NCBI GenBank assembly: GCA_038527485.1
Contig: JBCBFT010000010.1
Span: forward strand, 1 to 64,000
DNA from: JALEFZ01 sp038527485
GTDB taxonomy: Bacteria > Bacteroidota > Bacteroidia > J057
DNA: 64,000 bases
Reading direction: 5' to 3'
Below, piece after piece: positions 24,174-32,665 of the stretch; the first letter of the stretch is position 1, and each line of letters starts with the position of its first letter. The position numbers and the translations under genes are program-made. The notes under the pieces were generated by a model that worked only from the letters and a program-made list of their open reading frames with translations, was not told where the DNA came from and did not search any database.

Positions 24174-25838
24174 ATGACTCGATCTTATATAAAGCCCTCC
24201 ATCCTAACTTTCATGCTTCTAGGCACGGTTTGGGGATTATTTTTTGCCTGCACATCTTGTAAGGCTCTTTTTTCCTCTCCGCAAGATCCTGAAGATATCC
24301 CAGTCTCACTTTCTACGACTACAACAACAACTCCTACACCTACTCCCTATCCATTTGACTGGCAACTAAGGATAGACTCTCTGATGGATAAATCAATCAT
24401 TCAGGTACATGAAAATGCTATGTTTTCCTATTTCAGAGGGCCAGATTTTGTTCCTATTACATCTGGGAAACGGGATTCTCTCAAGAGGAGATTGCCCTAC
24501 ATCAAACCCAAAACTCCCCAATGGCGGCAGAAACTAGAAGATGAGGGGCATCGTCTAAAAGATCAAGGTCTTTGGATCGCTTATCCTCCTTCTGTCAATT
24601 TTGATGGCTATCGTTATATGCGCTCTGCCCCATTTACAGCCTATAATGCTAATGGCGATACGGTTTTGCATTATCCCAAAGACTGTCCCTATAGCTTGAG
24701 AATAGATGGTGGAGAGGAATATCTGATGTTGACCATTTACCCCAACAATTTTGCTGCGGCCAATCCCGTACTCAATGGATTTTATGGATTTTTGACAGAA
24801 GATGGAAGGATCGCTATTCCCCCTCAGTTTCCTGTGGGAAGATCATCCTCTTATCCTCGCGAGAGGTTCAGTGCCTACCATCCTTCTGACTTCTTGTTTC
24901 AAGAGGGGAGAGCCCTCGTCGAGGAAGGGAGACTACAATATTACTTTATCAATCAGCAGGGAAAGCGGGTATTTCCTTTGGATTCGACCTTTTATCGTGC
25001 GCGTCCCTTTGAAAAAGGAGGCTTGACAATCGTACAGCATTTGTCTTCAGAAAGAAAGCTAATAGATCAGGTAATCGATACTACGGGCCAGGTCGTTTGG
25101 GATACGAAAGGACATCCTGAGTGGCAAACATTTATAGGTATTACAGGTACGGGACGAGGGCAGCCTTACTTTATTGTCAGTGATCATTTTGGAACATCAG
25201 TTCAATTCATGGATAGCAAGCAGCGCAAAAGTGCGCTTTTTCCCTCCTCTAATGACTCCGTAAGGTATTTCACACGCATTGCTCCTATGGGTTCACTAGG
25301 TCAAGATCAGGAGAGACTGGGAAAGGATCTATTGATGACCATAGAGCGAAAATATTGGTATCCAAAGACAGAGATGGAAAAACGGGCTATCCAGATAAGG
25401 GGATTTGATGGAACGATTTATACAGATTGGATTCCCATGCCTGATGGAGCCGATTTAGATCCTTACACAGGGATATTGTACAATCTACCTCATGGAGAGA
25501 AGGGGGCAGAGGCGCGCACACTTGAGGGTACGCTAGTCTACCAATGTGATAGCTGCGAGATCGAAGCTGCTTACAAACGAGGAGGTAGTTTCCCTATCTC
25601 TACGGGCTTTTTCACGGTGAGATGGAGAGGGCAACGACAAATCCAAAATGTATTTACTTATAAGGGGAAGGTGCTGACTAAGCGAAAGGATCGCGCGATA
25701 AATAGCATCTTTATAGATCGTGTGAGGGAGGAAAAGGTGGATAAGTATGTGAGATTGTCCGATGACTTCCAATTCCAGTTTCCTGAAGATATATTGGACA
25801 AATACTATCGTGATTTTTACCGAAGCAATCAGGATTAA
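24174..25838 (+). CDS. WG-repeat-like lipoprotein
   Basis: About 554 residues from the ATG at 24174; a TTG at 24150 is a less likely start. The N terminus is hydrophobic and ends in a Cys-rich point (LGTVWGLFFACTSC), consistent with a lipoprotein signal. A Thr/Pro linker follows (residues about 40-55). The middle shows WG/KWG-like repeats such as NGFYGFLTEDGRIAIPPQF and LQYYFINQQGKRVFPLDS, which form short beta hairpins in surface proteins of unknown role. The C-terminal third is beta-rich with a CDSC motif and has no known family. Confidence 0.7.
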   Translation: MTRSYIKPSILTFMLLGTVWGLFFACTSCKALFSSPQDPEDIPVSLSTTTTTTPTPTPYPFDWQLRIDSLMDKSIIQVHENAMFSYFRGPDFVPITSGKRDSLKRRLPYIKPKTPQWRQKLEDEGHRLKDQGLWIAYPPSVNFDGYRYMRSAPFTAYNANGDTVLHYPKDCPYSLRIDGGEEYLMLTIYPNNFAAANPVLNGFYGFLTEDGRIAIPPQFPVGRSSSYPRERFSAYHPSDFLFQEGRALVEEGRLQYYFINQQGKRVFPLDSTFYRARPFEKGGLTIVQHLSSERKLIDQVIDTTGQVVWDTKGHPEWQTFIGITGTGRGQPYFIVSDHFGTSVQFMDSKQRKSALFPSSNDSVRYFTRIAPMGSLGQDQERLGKDLLMTIERKYWYPKTEMEKRAIQIRGFDGTIYTDWIPMPDGADLDPYTGILYNLPHGEKGAEARTLEGTLVYQCDSCEIEAAYKRGGSFPISTGFFTVRWRGQRQIQNVFTYKGKVLTKRKDRAINSIFIDRVREEKVDKYVRLSDDFQFQFPEDILDKYYRDFYRSNQD

Positions 25839-26159
25839 GACATATTTTGTGAGAGGCCGCATACATGAAAAGAGACGTGATCCCTTTGAAGGCTTATGGC
25901 TATAAAATCTTCAACACCCACCAAAAATAGTCCCCTGTCCGAGTTTTTATACATCACATCATCATTTATATACACTTTTCATAATTTTGAAAAGTCTAAT
26001 AAAAATAAAATCCAACCTTTTTTCCTGAATTATAACCCGCTCAATCAGAATGTTTGAGTATCAGGCGAGAATGTCTCGTATTCTTAAGCAAAGTTCTGCT
26101 CTTTTGAAGGGTAACTCTAGACTATCTGTGAAGTCTCAAATAGCACAGATTATTTGCGC
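25839..26159. other. Intergenic region upstream of the TPR lipoprotein
   Basis: A/T-rich. A small hairpin, CTTTTCA-TAATT-TTGAAAAG, lies near 25974 without a T run. I see no gene or RNA that I can support; the promoter of the gene at 26160 should be here. Confidence 0.35.
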
Positions 26160-27080
26160 ATGAAAGAATATCTTCTCTATATCCTGCTTTTATTGTTTGT
26201 TGTGGCGTGTAGTCCCTCTCCTCAGCGTTTGGCCTCTACCTCCGAAGAGTGGGTATTAGAGAAACACATTCTCCGTCTAGAGAAGCGCATCAAAAAACAC
26301 CCTGATTGGTACGAACCTTATCTTCTTCGTGGACAGGCACATTATAAGCTAAGCCAGTACAATGAAGCCTTAGAAAACTTTGATCAGGCCATCAAACTTT
26401 ATCCAGAGGGGGTCATCGGTCGTTATAATCGTGCGATGACTTACATCAACATGGGGCAGAGAGCCAAAGCCGTGACAGATTTTCAAACGGTTCTTACATT
26501 AGACTCTTTGCACAAACCTACCATGGCACACCTTGGATTTTTATATGTAAGAGTCGATAGTTTTCGGAAAGCGGTGGACATCATGGATCAAGCGATCCGT
26601 CATTATCCTGAACACATTCCTTTTTATAGTTTGCGTGGGGCAGCTTTCTACTATCTGGATGAGCCTCGATTAGCTATCTATGATTATAGCGTGATCATAG
26701 AGCGACATCCGAGAGATACCGATGCATTGGTTCAGCGTGCGTTGGCCCACTATGCGCTACGTGAGTACGACATGGCCAAAGAGGATCTAACTACAGTCTT
26801 GAAGGTAGATGACAATTTAGACATTGCTTGGTACCAACACGCACTCATTGATGTACAGGAGGGGGCCTACGATCGAGCCGTCCAACATGTCAACAAGGCC
26901 ATTCGACTCAATCCGCGCCGTGGGCAGTACTACTTCACGCGTGGTCTCGCGCGCCTCAATCTCAATCGCGAAGCACAGGCACGCGCTGATTTTGATCAAG
27001 CGATGCTCAAGAACCCTACCCTAAAAATTCAGATTGACCAAGTGGTGGCTGAGCAAGAGGCGATGCTGAGGGATGAGTGA
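26160..27080 (+). CDS. TPR-repeat lipoprotein
   Basis: 306 residues. The lipoprotein signal is MKEYLLYILLLLFVVAC, with Cys at 17; a TTG two codons upstream is an alternative start. The mature part is an array of seven or so tetratricopeptide repeats, for example WYEPYLLRGQAHYKLSQYNE, VIGRYNRAMTYINMGQRAKA, ALVQRALAHYALREYDMA and GQYYFTRGLARLNLNREAQA. It is probably an outer-membrane scaffold facing the periplasm; partners are unknown. A copy of the CCAC/GTGG palindrome lies about 30 bases past the stop. Confidence 0.85.
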   Translation: MKEYLLYILLLLFVVACSPSPQRLASTSEEWVLEKHILRLEKRIKKHPDWYEPYLLRGQAHYKLSQYNEALENFDQAIKLYPEGVIGRYNRAMTYINMGQRAKAVTDFQTVLTLDSLHKPTMAHLGFLYVRVDSFRKAVDIMDQAIRHYPEHIPFYSLRGAAFYYLDEPRLAIYDYSVIIERHPRDTDALVQRALAHYALREYDMAKEDLTTVLKVDDNLDIAWYQHALIDVQEGAYDRAVQHVNKAIRLNPRRGQYYFTRGLARLNLNREAQARADFDQAMLKNPTLKIQIDQVVAEQEAMLRDE

Positions 27081-27110
27081 TGAGATCCTGTAGAGGGTAT
27101 CTGCACTTAG

Positions 27111-27134
27111 AGGCCACGCTGTAGCAGTGGTCCT
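27111..27134 (-). repeat. Single inverted copy of the CCAC/GTGG palindrome
   Basis: It matches the reverse complement of the first unit of the 16871-16982 array at about 21 of 25 positions, and its AGG-CCAC / GTGG-TCCT arms are kept. It lies between the TPR lipoprotein and hemL. Confidence 0.6.
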
Positions 27135-27248
27135 ACACAGATCTATAAGTTAATCAGGTCATAAGAAAGTGATCTCCGAACTATCTGCTTATCTTTGGAG
27201 TTGTATCTTTCGATTCCTATTTGGGATCGATTTACCTGATTTACACTT

Positions 27249-28547
27249 ATGACACACACATACAATACCCAGACAAGCAAAGATCTATTTCACGAAGCCA
27301 ATCAATACATTCCAGGTGGTGTGAACTCTCCTGTACGTGCCTTCAAAAGTGTCGGAGGAGACCCCATTTTCATCCAACGTGCTGAAGGAGCTTATATTTA
27401 TGATGAGGATGGCAATGCGTACGTCGAACTGATCAACTCTTGGGGCCCTATGCTCATGGGACACGCACATCCTGTCGTCCGCGAAGCGGTAGCAGAAGCA
27501 CTTTCGCGCTCTTTTAGCTTTGGTGCTCCCACAGAGATTGAGATTCAAATGGCCAAGCTCATCGTAGATGCTGTGCCCTCAGTAGAGAAGGTCCGCATGG
27601 TCAATAGCGGAACGGAGGCTACCATGAGTGCCATTCGATTGGCGCGTGGGTACACCAGCAAGGATAAAATTATCAAGTTTGCGGGATGCTATCACGGGCA
27701 TGGAGATTCATTTTTGATTGCGGCAGGTAGTGGCGCCGTGACATTTGGGGTACCCAATAGCCCAGGAGTTACCGATGGCATTGCGCAAGATACCTTGATT
27801 GCGGAGTTTAATAATCTGGACCATGTCCGAGAGCTAGTAGAAGCCAATAAGGGCAATGTGGCTTCGATCATTCTAGAGCCGATCACTGGAAATATGGGTG
27901 TCATCATCCCTGAACCTGGATTTTTGGATGGGCTGCGTAGGATCTGTGATGAGGAAGGAATCGTACTCATATTTGATGAAGTCATGACGGGCTTTCGTTT
28001 GACCTATCATAGCGCCCAGTCCATTTTAGGTGTGACGCCTGATATTACTTGTTTGGGTAAAATTATCGGAGGGGGTATGCCTGTGGGAGCATATGGAGGA
28101 AAGAAAGAGATCATGGACTTTGTTTCTCCTTCGGGGCCTGTATACCAGGCGGGCACCCTTTCAGGAAATCCCATCGCGATGGCAGCAGGTGTCGCGACAC
28201 TTACCTATCTGAGAGATCATCCCGAAGTCTATACTTCAGCAAACAAGGCTACACGCTCACTTTCTGAGGGATTGCATGATCTGCTCAACGAAAAGGGCAT
28301 TGCGCATACACTTCCGACCATTGGTTCTATGTTTACCCTTTTCTTCAATCCTGATCCTGTCAAGAAGTTTGAAGATGCGCAGGCTTGCGACATGGAACGA
28401 TTTGCTAAGTTTTTTCGATTGATGCTGGAAAGAGGCGTGTACATGCCCCCTAGCCAATATGAGGCGATGTTTGTCTCAGCTGCCACAGGAGAGAAGGAAG
28501 TCGATCACGTACTGAGTGCGGCAAAGGCGTCTTTGGAATTGCTATAG
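27249..28547 (+). CDS. hemL: Glutamate-1-semialdehyde 2,1-aminomutase
   Basis: PLP enzyme that converts glutamate-1-semialdehyde to 5-aminolevulinate in the C5 route to heme. 432 residues, normal length. Signatures are YIPGGVNSPVRAFKSVGGDP near the start, MVNSGTEATMSAIRLARGYT, the PLP-binding DEVMTGFR, and the Schiff-base lysine in CLGKIIGGGMPVGAYGG. It is cytosolic and a single gene, with tandem terminator hairpins after it. Confidence 0.95.
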   Translation: MTHTYNTQTSKDLFHEANQYIPGGVNSPVRAFKSVGGDPIFIQRAEGAYIYDEDGNAYVELINSWGPMLMGHAHPVVREAVAEALSRSFSFGAPTEIEIQMAKLIVDAVPSVEKVRMVNSGTEATMSAIRLARGYTSKDKIIKFAGCYHGHGDSFLIAAGSGAVTFGVPNSPGVTDGIAQDTLIAEFNNLDHVRELVEANKGNVASIILEPITGNMGVIIPEPGFLDGLRRICDEEGIVLIFDEVMTGFRLTYHSAQSILGVTPDITCLGKIIGGGMPVGAYGGKKEIMDFVSPSGPVYQAGTLSGNPIAMAAGVATLTYLRDHPEVYTSANKATRSLSEGLHDLLNEKGIAHTLPTIGSMFTLFFNPDPVKKFEDAQACDMERFAKFFRLMLERGVYMPPSQYEAMFVSAATGEKEVDHVLSAAKASLELL

Positions 28548-28561
28548 ATAAAAGACAAAAA

Positions 28562-28613
28562 ACCTCATGTGAGGAATTTTTACAGGGAGAATGGTGACAT
28601 TCTCTCTTTTTTT
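28562..28613 (+). terminator. Tandem intrinsic terminators of hemL
   Basis: There are two hairpins in a row: CCTCA-TG-TGAGG at 28563-28574 followed by AATTTTT, and GAGAATG-GTGA-CATTCTC at 28587-28604 followed by TCTTTTTTT. Confidence 0.85.
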
Positions 28614-28624
28614 ATGTGAAAAAA

Positions 28625-28670
28625 TGACAAAACGGCAGATGATGCAGTGTATGATATGTCAAAACGGCAG
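28625..28670 (+). promoter_or_regulatory. Direct repeat upstream of hsp20, possible operator
   Basis: TGACAAAACGGCAG (28625-28638) and TGTCAAAACGGCAG (28657-28670) differ at one base, and their starts are 32 bases apart, about three helical turns. They lie 70-120 bases before the hsp20 start. This suggests paired binding sites for a heat-shock or stress regulator; the regulator is unknown. Confidence 0.45.
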
Positions 28671-28741
28671 CAAAAATCCAATGGCACATGGATTGATTAC
28701 CTACAGTGTATTTGAAAATGAAAACAAAGCAAGAAAAGAAT

Positions 28742-29134
28742 ATGAAATTTGTCGTTAAAAATCATCCCTGGGCCACAAGCCGCGTCTACCGTCCTGTCCA
28801 TGCGAACCGTTGGACGCCCGCGGTGAACGTGAAAGAAACAGAAGCCTCATTCGAAGTGGCATTGGCTGTGCCTGGACTCACGAAAGAAGATTTCAAACTA
28901 GCTGTAGAAGACGATCGTCTGACCATCAGTGCGAAGCAGGAGACTCAAAGCGAAGAGAGCAAGGAGCGTTTTACACGCAAGGAGTTCAACTTCCAGTCAT
29001 TCGAGCGTAGCTTCCTCCTGCCTGACAATGTCAATAGCGAAGCCATCTCAGCATCATACGAAAATGGTATCCTAAAGGTTGAACTTCCCAAAGTAGAACC
29101 TGAAGTGATCAAAAGAGAAATTGTCGTCGCATAG
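28742..29134 (+). CDS. Small heat shock protein (Hsp20 family)
   Basis: ATP-independent chaperone of about 130 residues that holds unfolding proteins. The alpha-crystallin domain runs from VNVKETEASFEVALAVPGL to the C-terminal part, with the family motif ASYENGILKVELPK. The most likely start is the ATG at 28742 (MKFVVKNHPW); ATG at 28718 and a TTG at 28706 are alternatives. It is a single gene. The near-identical 14-base direct repeats upstream are the likely control sites, and two terminators follow. Confidence 0.9.
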   Translation: MKFVVKNHPWATSRVYRPVHANRWTPAVNVKETEASFEVALAVPGLTKEDFKLAVEDDRLTISAKQETQSEESKERFTRKEFNFQSFERSFLLPDNVNSEAISASYENGILKVELPKVEPEVIKREIVVA

Positions 29135-29152
29135 CGAGGATAGTCACTGGGG

Positions 29153-29216
29153 AAGGGGCTGAAGCCAAAAAGAAGGCAAGTGTGTAGGAAGAGAAAGGAT
29201 TCAGCCCTTTCTTTTT
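29153..29216 (+). terminator. Intrinsic terminator of hsp20
   Basis: AAGGGGCTGAA (29153-29163) pairs with TTCAGCCCTT (29200-29209) with one bulged G, then CTTTTT. The loop is about 36 bases. Confidence 0.6.
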
Positions 29217-29274
29217 ATAAAAAAGTAGAAAGGAGAATGATATGCTTTTATTGTTAAGATTTAATCGAAGGAAA

Positions 29275-29400
29275 AGAGTCATGCAGGTGGTATCAGCTGT
29301 CTAACGACTCTATCATATGTAAGATGTTTCATGGTTAGTGTAGTGTAGTAGGTGGAATGGGAACGGCCGAGAGGTGCGTTCCCATTCTCTTTTTATTTTT
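29275..29400 (+). ncRNA. Candidate small RNA between hsp20 and the DUF1801 gene
   Basis: After the hsp20 terminator there is no plus-strand gene, yet a second, very strong plus-strand terminator stands at 29355-29400. The stretch between can fold (AGAGTC at 29275-29280 with GACTCT at 29306-29311). This fits a small independent RNA or a processed hsp20 3' UTR. No promoter could be assigned with confidence. Confidence 0.25.
29355..29400 (+). terminator. Strong intrinsic terminator, plus strand
   Basis: A perfect 11-bp stem GAATGGGAACG/CGTTCCCATTC, then TCTTTTTATTTTT. The T run overlaps the end of the convergent DUF1801 gene. There is no T run in the minus direction. Confidence 0.82.
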
Positions 29401-29779
29401 GGATAGGAGGGACACGGTGGGTAGTAGCAAAGGTGAGTATTTCCCTCAACTCAGGACGCTCAAGATCTTCTATTTGTTTGACCTTGAAATGCCGAAACTT
29501 CTTTCCCGTACCCTCTAAGATACCTTCTGGATCGGGTAGCTCTGCACCATAATTAAATCCCAATGTCACATGCTTCTTGGCTAGTGCAATCCATGAGAAG
29601 TGTTCGGACATCTTTTTGGGACCTGTGCCATATCCTGTGATTTTTTGCTTGAGCCAGGGCACCTCTATCGCTTCTGGTAGAATCTCATAAATCAGCGTAC
29701 GAGTAGCAGTAGCGAGTTCTTGTATATCAGGAGGGTATTGCTGGATAATGGTTTGAAAATCAGTGTATGTATCAGACAT
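29393..29779 (-). CDS. DUF1801 domain-containing protein
   Basis: 128 residues from the ATG at 29779 (MSDTYTDFQTIIQQYPPDIQ). It has the DUF1801/YdhG-like pattern: an N-terminal helix pair, then EAIEVPWLKQKITGYGTG, SWIALAKKHVTLGFNYGAEL and a C-terminal helix LERPELREILTFATTH. The fold is known to be related to the frataxin-like/Fe-binding YdhG group, but the cellular role is not established. It is a cytosolic single gene. An upstream ATG at 29815 would add 12 residues with no family match. Confidence 0.78.
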   Translation of the reverse strand: MSDTYTDFQTIIQQYPPDIQELATATRTLIYEILPEAIEVPWLKQKITGYGTGPKKMSEHFSWIALAKKHVTLGFNYGAELPDPEGILEGTGKKFRHFKVKQIEDLERPELREILTFATTHRVPPIQK

Positions 29780-29831
29780 GAATGAGGATGCTAATAAATA
29801 AAAATGTGCATTCAATGTATCTGAATTCGAT

Positions 29832-29867
29832 GAAAAAAGGAAGGTAGACTTCTCAAGAAGTCTACCT
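29832..29867 (-). terminator. Intrinsic terminator, minus strand
   Basis: A perfect 12-bp stem AGGTAGACTTCT/AGAAGTCTACCT with a two-base loop (29842-29867). On the minus strand it is followed by TTCCTTTTTTC. It ends the transcript of the coiled-coil gene at 29916-30653. Confidence 0.82.
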
Positions 29868-29915
29868 AATGGATATTTTCTGTATGTTAAAATCAGGCTT
29901 TAGGAAGCTACACGC

Positions 29916-30653
29916 TTATTTCCCATCTCCGTCCCCTTCTACTGCTTTTTCCACCTCCTCAATCAATGCCTTATCCGAAGGCTTAAGGGGTTCCCCCTGC
30001 TTAAGTTCTGCTAGCTGTGCCTTGAAAGTAGCGAGTCTATCTTTTTCCTGCTCTATGAGCTGCAGTTGGTTTTTACGGTCCAACTTATTCTGGTCGATGG
30101 ATTGCAAGGTCTCTGCCAATTCAATCTCTAATTTCACAGAGTCTGTCACCATCTTTTCATGGACTTTGGCTTCTTTAGCGACCACCTTTTTCTGCTCTGC
30201 AATGAGCAATCCCATTTCGTATATTTTTACGTCTAGCTGGAGTCCTTCCATCATCTCTGTTAGCTTCCCCATTTCATTGGGATAGTTGGTCGAGGTAAGG
30301 AAATTGTTGTTTCCAGCTGAGACAAAAACAGTGATACGCGTCTCGCTGCTAGACTTACGAGAGGCACGGTCTGCTTTATAGTAATAATCCCAACGATTGT
30401 TGGCAATCTCGCTGAAGGTCACACCTTCATAGTAGTGGAAGCCACTTTTGGATTTAGGCTTGGTATTTAGGCCAGATCGGAATTTCTGGTCCAAGACAGC
30501 CAGTACATTTTTCTCCTGCCCTTGGATGGTAATCGTAAAGGCATTGCCAGTGGTTTTCTTCATAAACTCCTGCTTGCCTTCATTTACTTTTTGGGCTTGA
30601 ACGCTAAGGAGAGAAAAGAAGATGAATGAGAAAAGAAGGAATAGGTTTTTCAT
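29916..30653 (-). CDS. Exported coiled-coil protein of unknown function
   Basis: 245 residues with a signal peptide (MKNLFLLFSFIFFSLLSVQA, then QK). Residues 25-145 form a globular part with strands (GNAFTITIQGQEKNVLAVL, RITVFVSAGNNNFLTSTNY). Residues 150-235 are a long charged helix with heptad character (KKVVAKEAKVHEKMVTDSVK to RLATFKAQLAELKQG). It is probably periplasmic, perhaps attached to a larger complex. I do not recognise the family, although small proteins of this layout are common in Bacteroidota. It stands alone with its own terminator. Confidence 0.65.
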   Translation of the reverse strand: MKNLFLLFSFIFFSLLSVQAQKVNEGKQEFMKKTTGNAFTITIQGQEKNVLAVLDQKFRSGLNTKPKSKSGFHYYEGVTFSEIANNRWDYYYKADRASRKSSSETRITVFVSAGNNNFLTSTNYPNEMGKLTEMMEGLQLDVKIYEMGLLIAEQKKVVAKEAKVHEKMVTDSVKLEIELAETLQSIDQNKLDRKNQLQLIEQEKDRLATFKAQLAELKQGEPLKPSDKALIEEVEKAVEGDGDGK

Positions 30654-30906
30654 AGTGAGGGTAGTATTTTATTCTGAGACGATGCGATTCATTAGATTGT
30701 CACATTTCCATAAAGAAAAATAATCTGAACATAGGTTGCCCAGTATCGTGACTAAAAAGTATTTCGATATAAATTTTGAGCCTATGAATAGGTCATTTGG
30801 AGGAATGGGTTTCAACTCCAATATCCAGAATGTGAATTCCAAAACTTAAAAAACCTTCTAGACTGCGTTCAGTCTCGTCCTTTGAGATCTCCTCTCTATG
30901 TGGCTG

Positions 30907-32151
30907 TTACATGGAAACAATCAATAAGTCGATATCTCGATAATTCATGCTCATACCGAAAAGAGAAGCAATGTTCTTTTTGGTCACATGACGTCTATAA
31001 GCGTAGATCCCTACTTTGAGCCCTTCATCATAGCGAATCAAGTTGTCGATCCCACCACTCTGGCCGATATTCACGATCAAGGGACCCAAGACATTGCTGA
31101 TGGCGATAGAGGCTGTCCGTGCGACACGTGAGGCGATGTTGGGCACGCAGTAGTGGATGACACCATGCTTGACAAAGGTAGGTTTGTCGTGGGTCGTAAG
31201 TCGACTGGTTTCTATACAGCCTCCTTGGTCTATCGCCACATCAATCACGACAGACCCTTCCTTCATTTCTTTGATCATGTCTTCTGTCACGACCATAGGG
31301 GCGCGCTGTCCATCTCGATAAGCTGCTCCGATGACCACATCTGAGGCGACGACGGCATCTCGAATGTAGTTTCTCTGTGCCACAGAAGTGTATACATTGA
31401 TCCCTAGCTCCTTTTCTATTCTCCGCAGTTTATAGATCTCTTCATCAATGATACGGACCCTCGCGCCCATTCCCATCGCGGTTTGAGCTGCATTGAAGCC
31501 GACAGTGCCTGCACCGATGATGGTTACTTCGGCGGGAGGAATACCTGTCACGCCTCCAAGCAAGATCCCTTGTCCATCATTTTTTTCTGTAAGCAGCTCT
31601 GAGGCGATGTGGATAGAGGATACACCTGCGATCTCACTCATCATTTGTACCAATGGCAGCGATCCGTCTTCACTACGGAAAAACTCGAACCCAATCGCAG
31701 TGATATTTTTGCGAATGAGCTGATTCATGTGATCAGGGGAGAGTGAGCCCATATTAATGGCCGAGATCAAGGTTTGATTCTCCTTGAGCAACAGCAGTTC
31801 TTCCTGGGAGAGTGGAGATACTTTGAGGATGACATCTGAGTTGGCGAAGACATCCTCGACGGTGTAGGAGATGGTAGCGCCTTGCTCAGCATAATCATGA
31901 TCGGTATATCGCGCGCCTTCTCCTGCTTCATGCTCAATGTATACCTGATGCCCATTGGCGATGATCACACCTACGGTCTCAGGTGTGATTGCTACGCGGT
32001 TTTCTTGGAAGAAAGTCTCTCGCGGTATCCCGATGCGGAGTCGCTTTTGCAACTCTCCTTTTTTGAGCGGCATCTCTTTGGGTATAGCCCAGGAACCTGG
32101 GTACACACCGGGGAATATTCCTTTTTCAATCGAAAACTCAGACTTGGCCAT
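30907..32151 (-). CDS. ald: Alanine dehydrogenase
   Basis: NAD-dependent L-alanine dehydrogenase (alanine to pyruvate plus ammonia) of the AlaDH/PNT family. The catalytic N-terminal part shows RIGIPRETFFQENRVAITP and VYIEHEAGEGARYTDHDYAE. The Rossmann part has VTIIGAGTVGFNAAQTAMGM, and HYCVPNIASRVARTASIAIS matches the family end. At 414 residues it is about 40 longer than the Bacillus enzyme because of an N-terminal extension (MAKSEFSIEKGIFPGVYPGS), common in Bacteroidota relatives. Its start overlaps the end of tsaE by 14 bases, so the two are translated from one message. Confidence 0.88.
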   Translation of the reverse strand: MAKSEFSIEKGIFPGVYPGSWAIPKEMPLKKGELQKRLRIGIPRETFFQENRVAITPETVGVIIANGHQVYIEHEAGEGARYTDHDYAEQGATISYTVEDVFANSDVILKVSPLSQEELLLLKENQTLISAINMGSLSPDHMNQLIRKNITAIGFEFFRSEDGSLPLVQMMSEIAGVSSIHIASELLTEKNDGQGILLGGVTGIPPAEVTIIGAGTVGFNAAQTAMGMGARVRIIDEEIYKLRRIEKELGINVYTSVAQRNYIRDAVVASDVVIGAAYRDGQRAPMVVTEDMIKEMKEGSVVIDVAIDQGGCIETSRLTTHDKPTFVKHGVIHYCVPNIASRVARTASIAISNVLGPLIVNIGQSGGIDNLIRYDEGLKVGIYAYRRHVTKKNIASLFGMSMNYRDIDLLIVSM

Positions 32152-32578
32152 GCACCGTATGGGTTAGTTCTATCTTGCGACTATGATCGGTTTGGACTGA
32201 GATGTGGAGGTGGATTGTATCCGATGGGAGCAAGGAAGGAATGCGTTCGGGCCATTCGATAAATGTATAATGGCCCTTTTGGAAGTAGTCAAGTAAACCA
32301 ATCTCATACGCCTCATCTTCATTTTGAAGCCGGTAAAGATCCATGTGAACCACAAGCCCATCTGCGCCAGGATACTCATGAATTAAATTGAAAGTAGGGC
32401 TTGTGACAGGCTCATGTACACCCAAGATCTCACAAAAAAGCTTGATCAGTGTGGTCTTTCCTGCGCCCAACTCCCCATAAAATGCAAAAATTCTCTCATT
32501 CGTACAACTCTCCAAAATACTTTTTGCGATGGAATAGTTGTCTGATAACGAGCGACTCAAATATACCCTCTCCGACAT
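32138..32578 (-). CDS. tsaE: tRNA threonylcarbamoyladenosine biosynthesis ATPase TsaE
   Basis: Small ATPase that works with TsaB, TsaC and TsaD to make the t6A base at position 37 of tRNAs reading ANN codons. 146 residues, normal. The P-loop is FYGELGAGKTTLIKLF; TSPTFNLIHEYPG and VVHMDLYRLQNEDEAYEIGL, then TFIEWPERIPSLLP, are all family hallmarks. It is cytosolic. It is the promoter-proximal gene of a two-gene unit with ald, a pairing also seen in other Bacteroidota. Confidence 0.94.
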   Translation of the reverse strand: MSERVYLSRSLSDNYSIAKSILESCTNERIFAFYGELGAGKTTLIKLFCEILGVHEPVTSPTFNLIHEYPGADGLVVHMDLYRLQNEDEAYEIGLLDYFQKGHYTFIEWPERIPSLLPSDTIHLHISVQTDHSRKIELTHTVHGQV

Positions 32579-32665
32579 GGTGCGAATATAATTCTACCCG
32601 CATCAATGGCCAAATATTGATTGGGAAATCGTCTGCCAGAAAGGATTTTACGTGAAGAAATCGTC

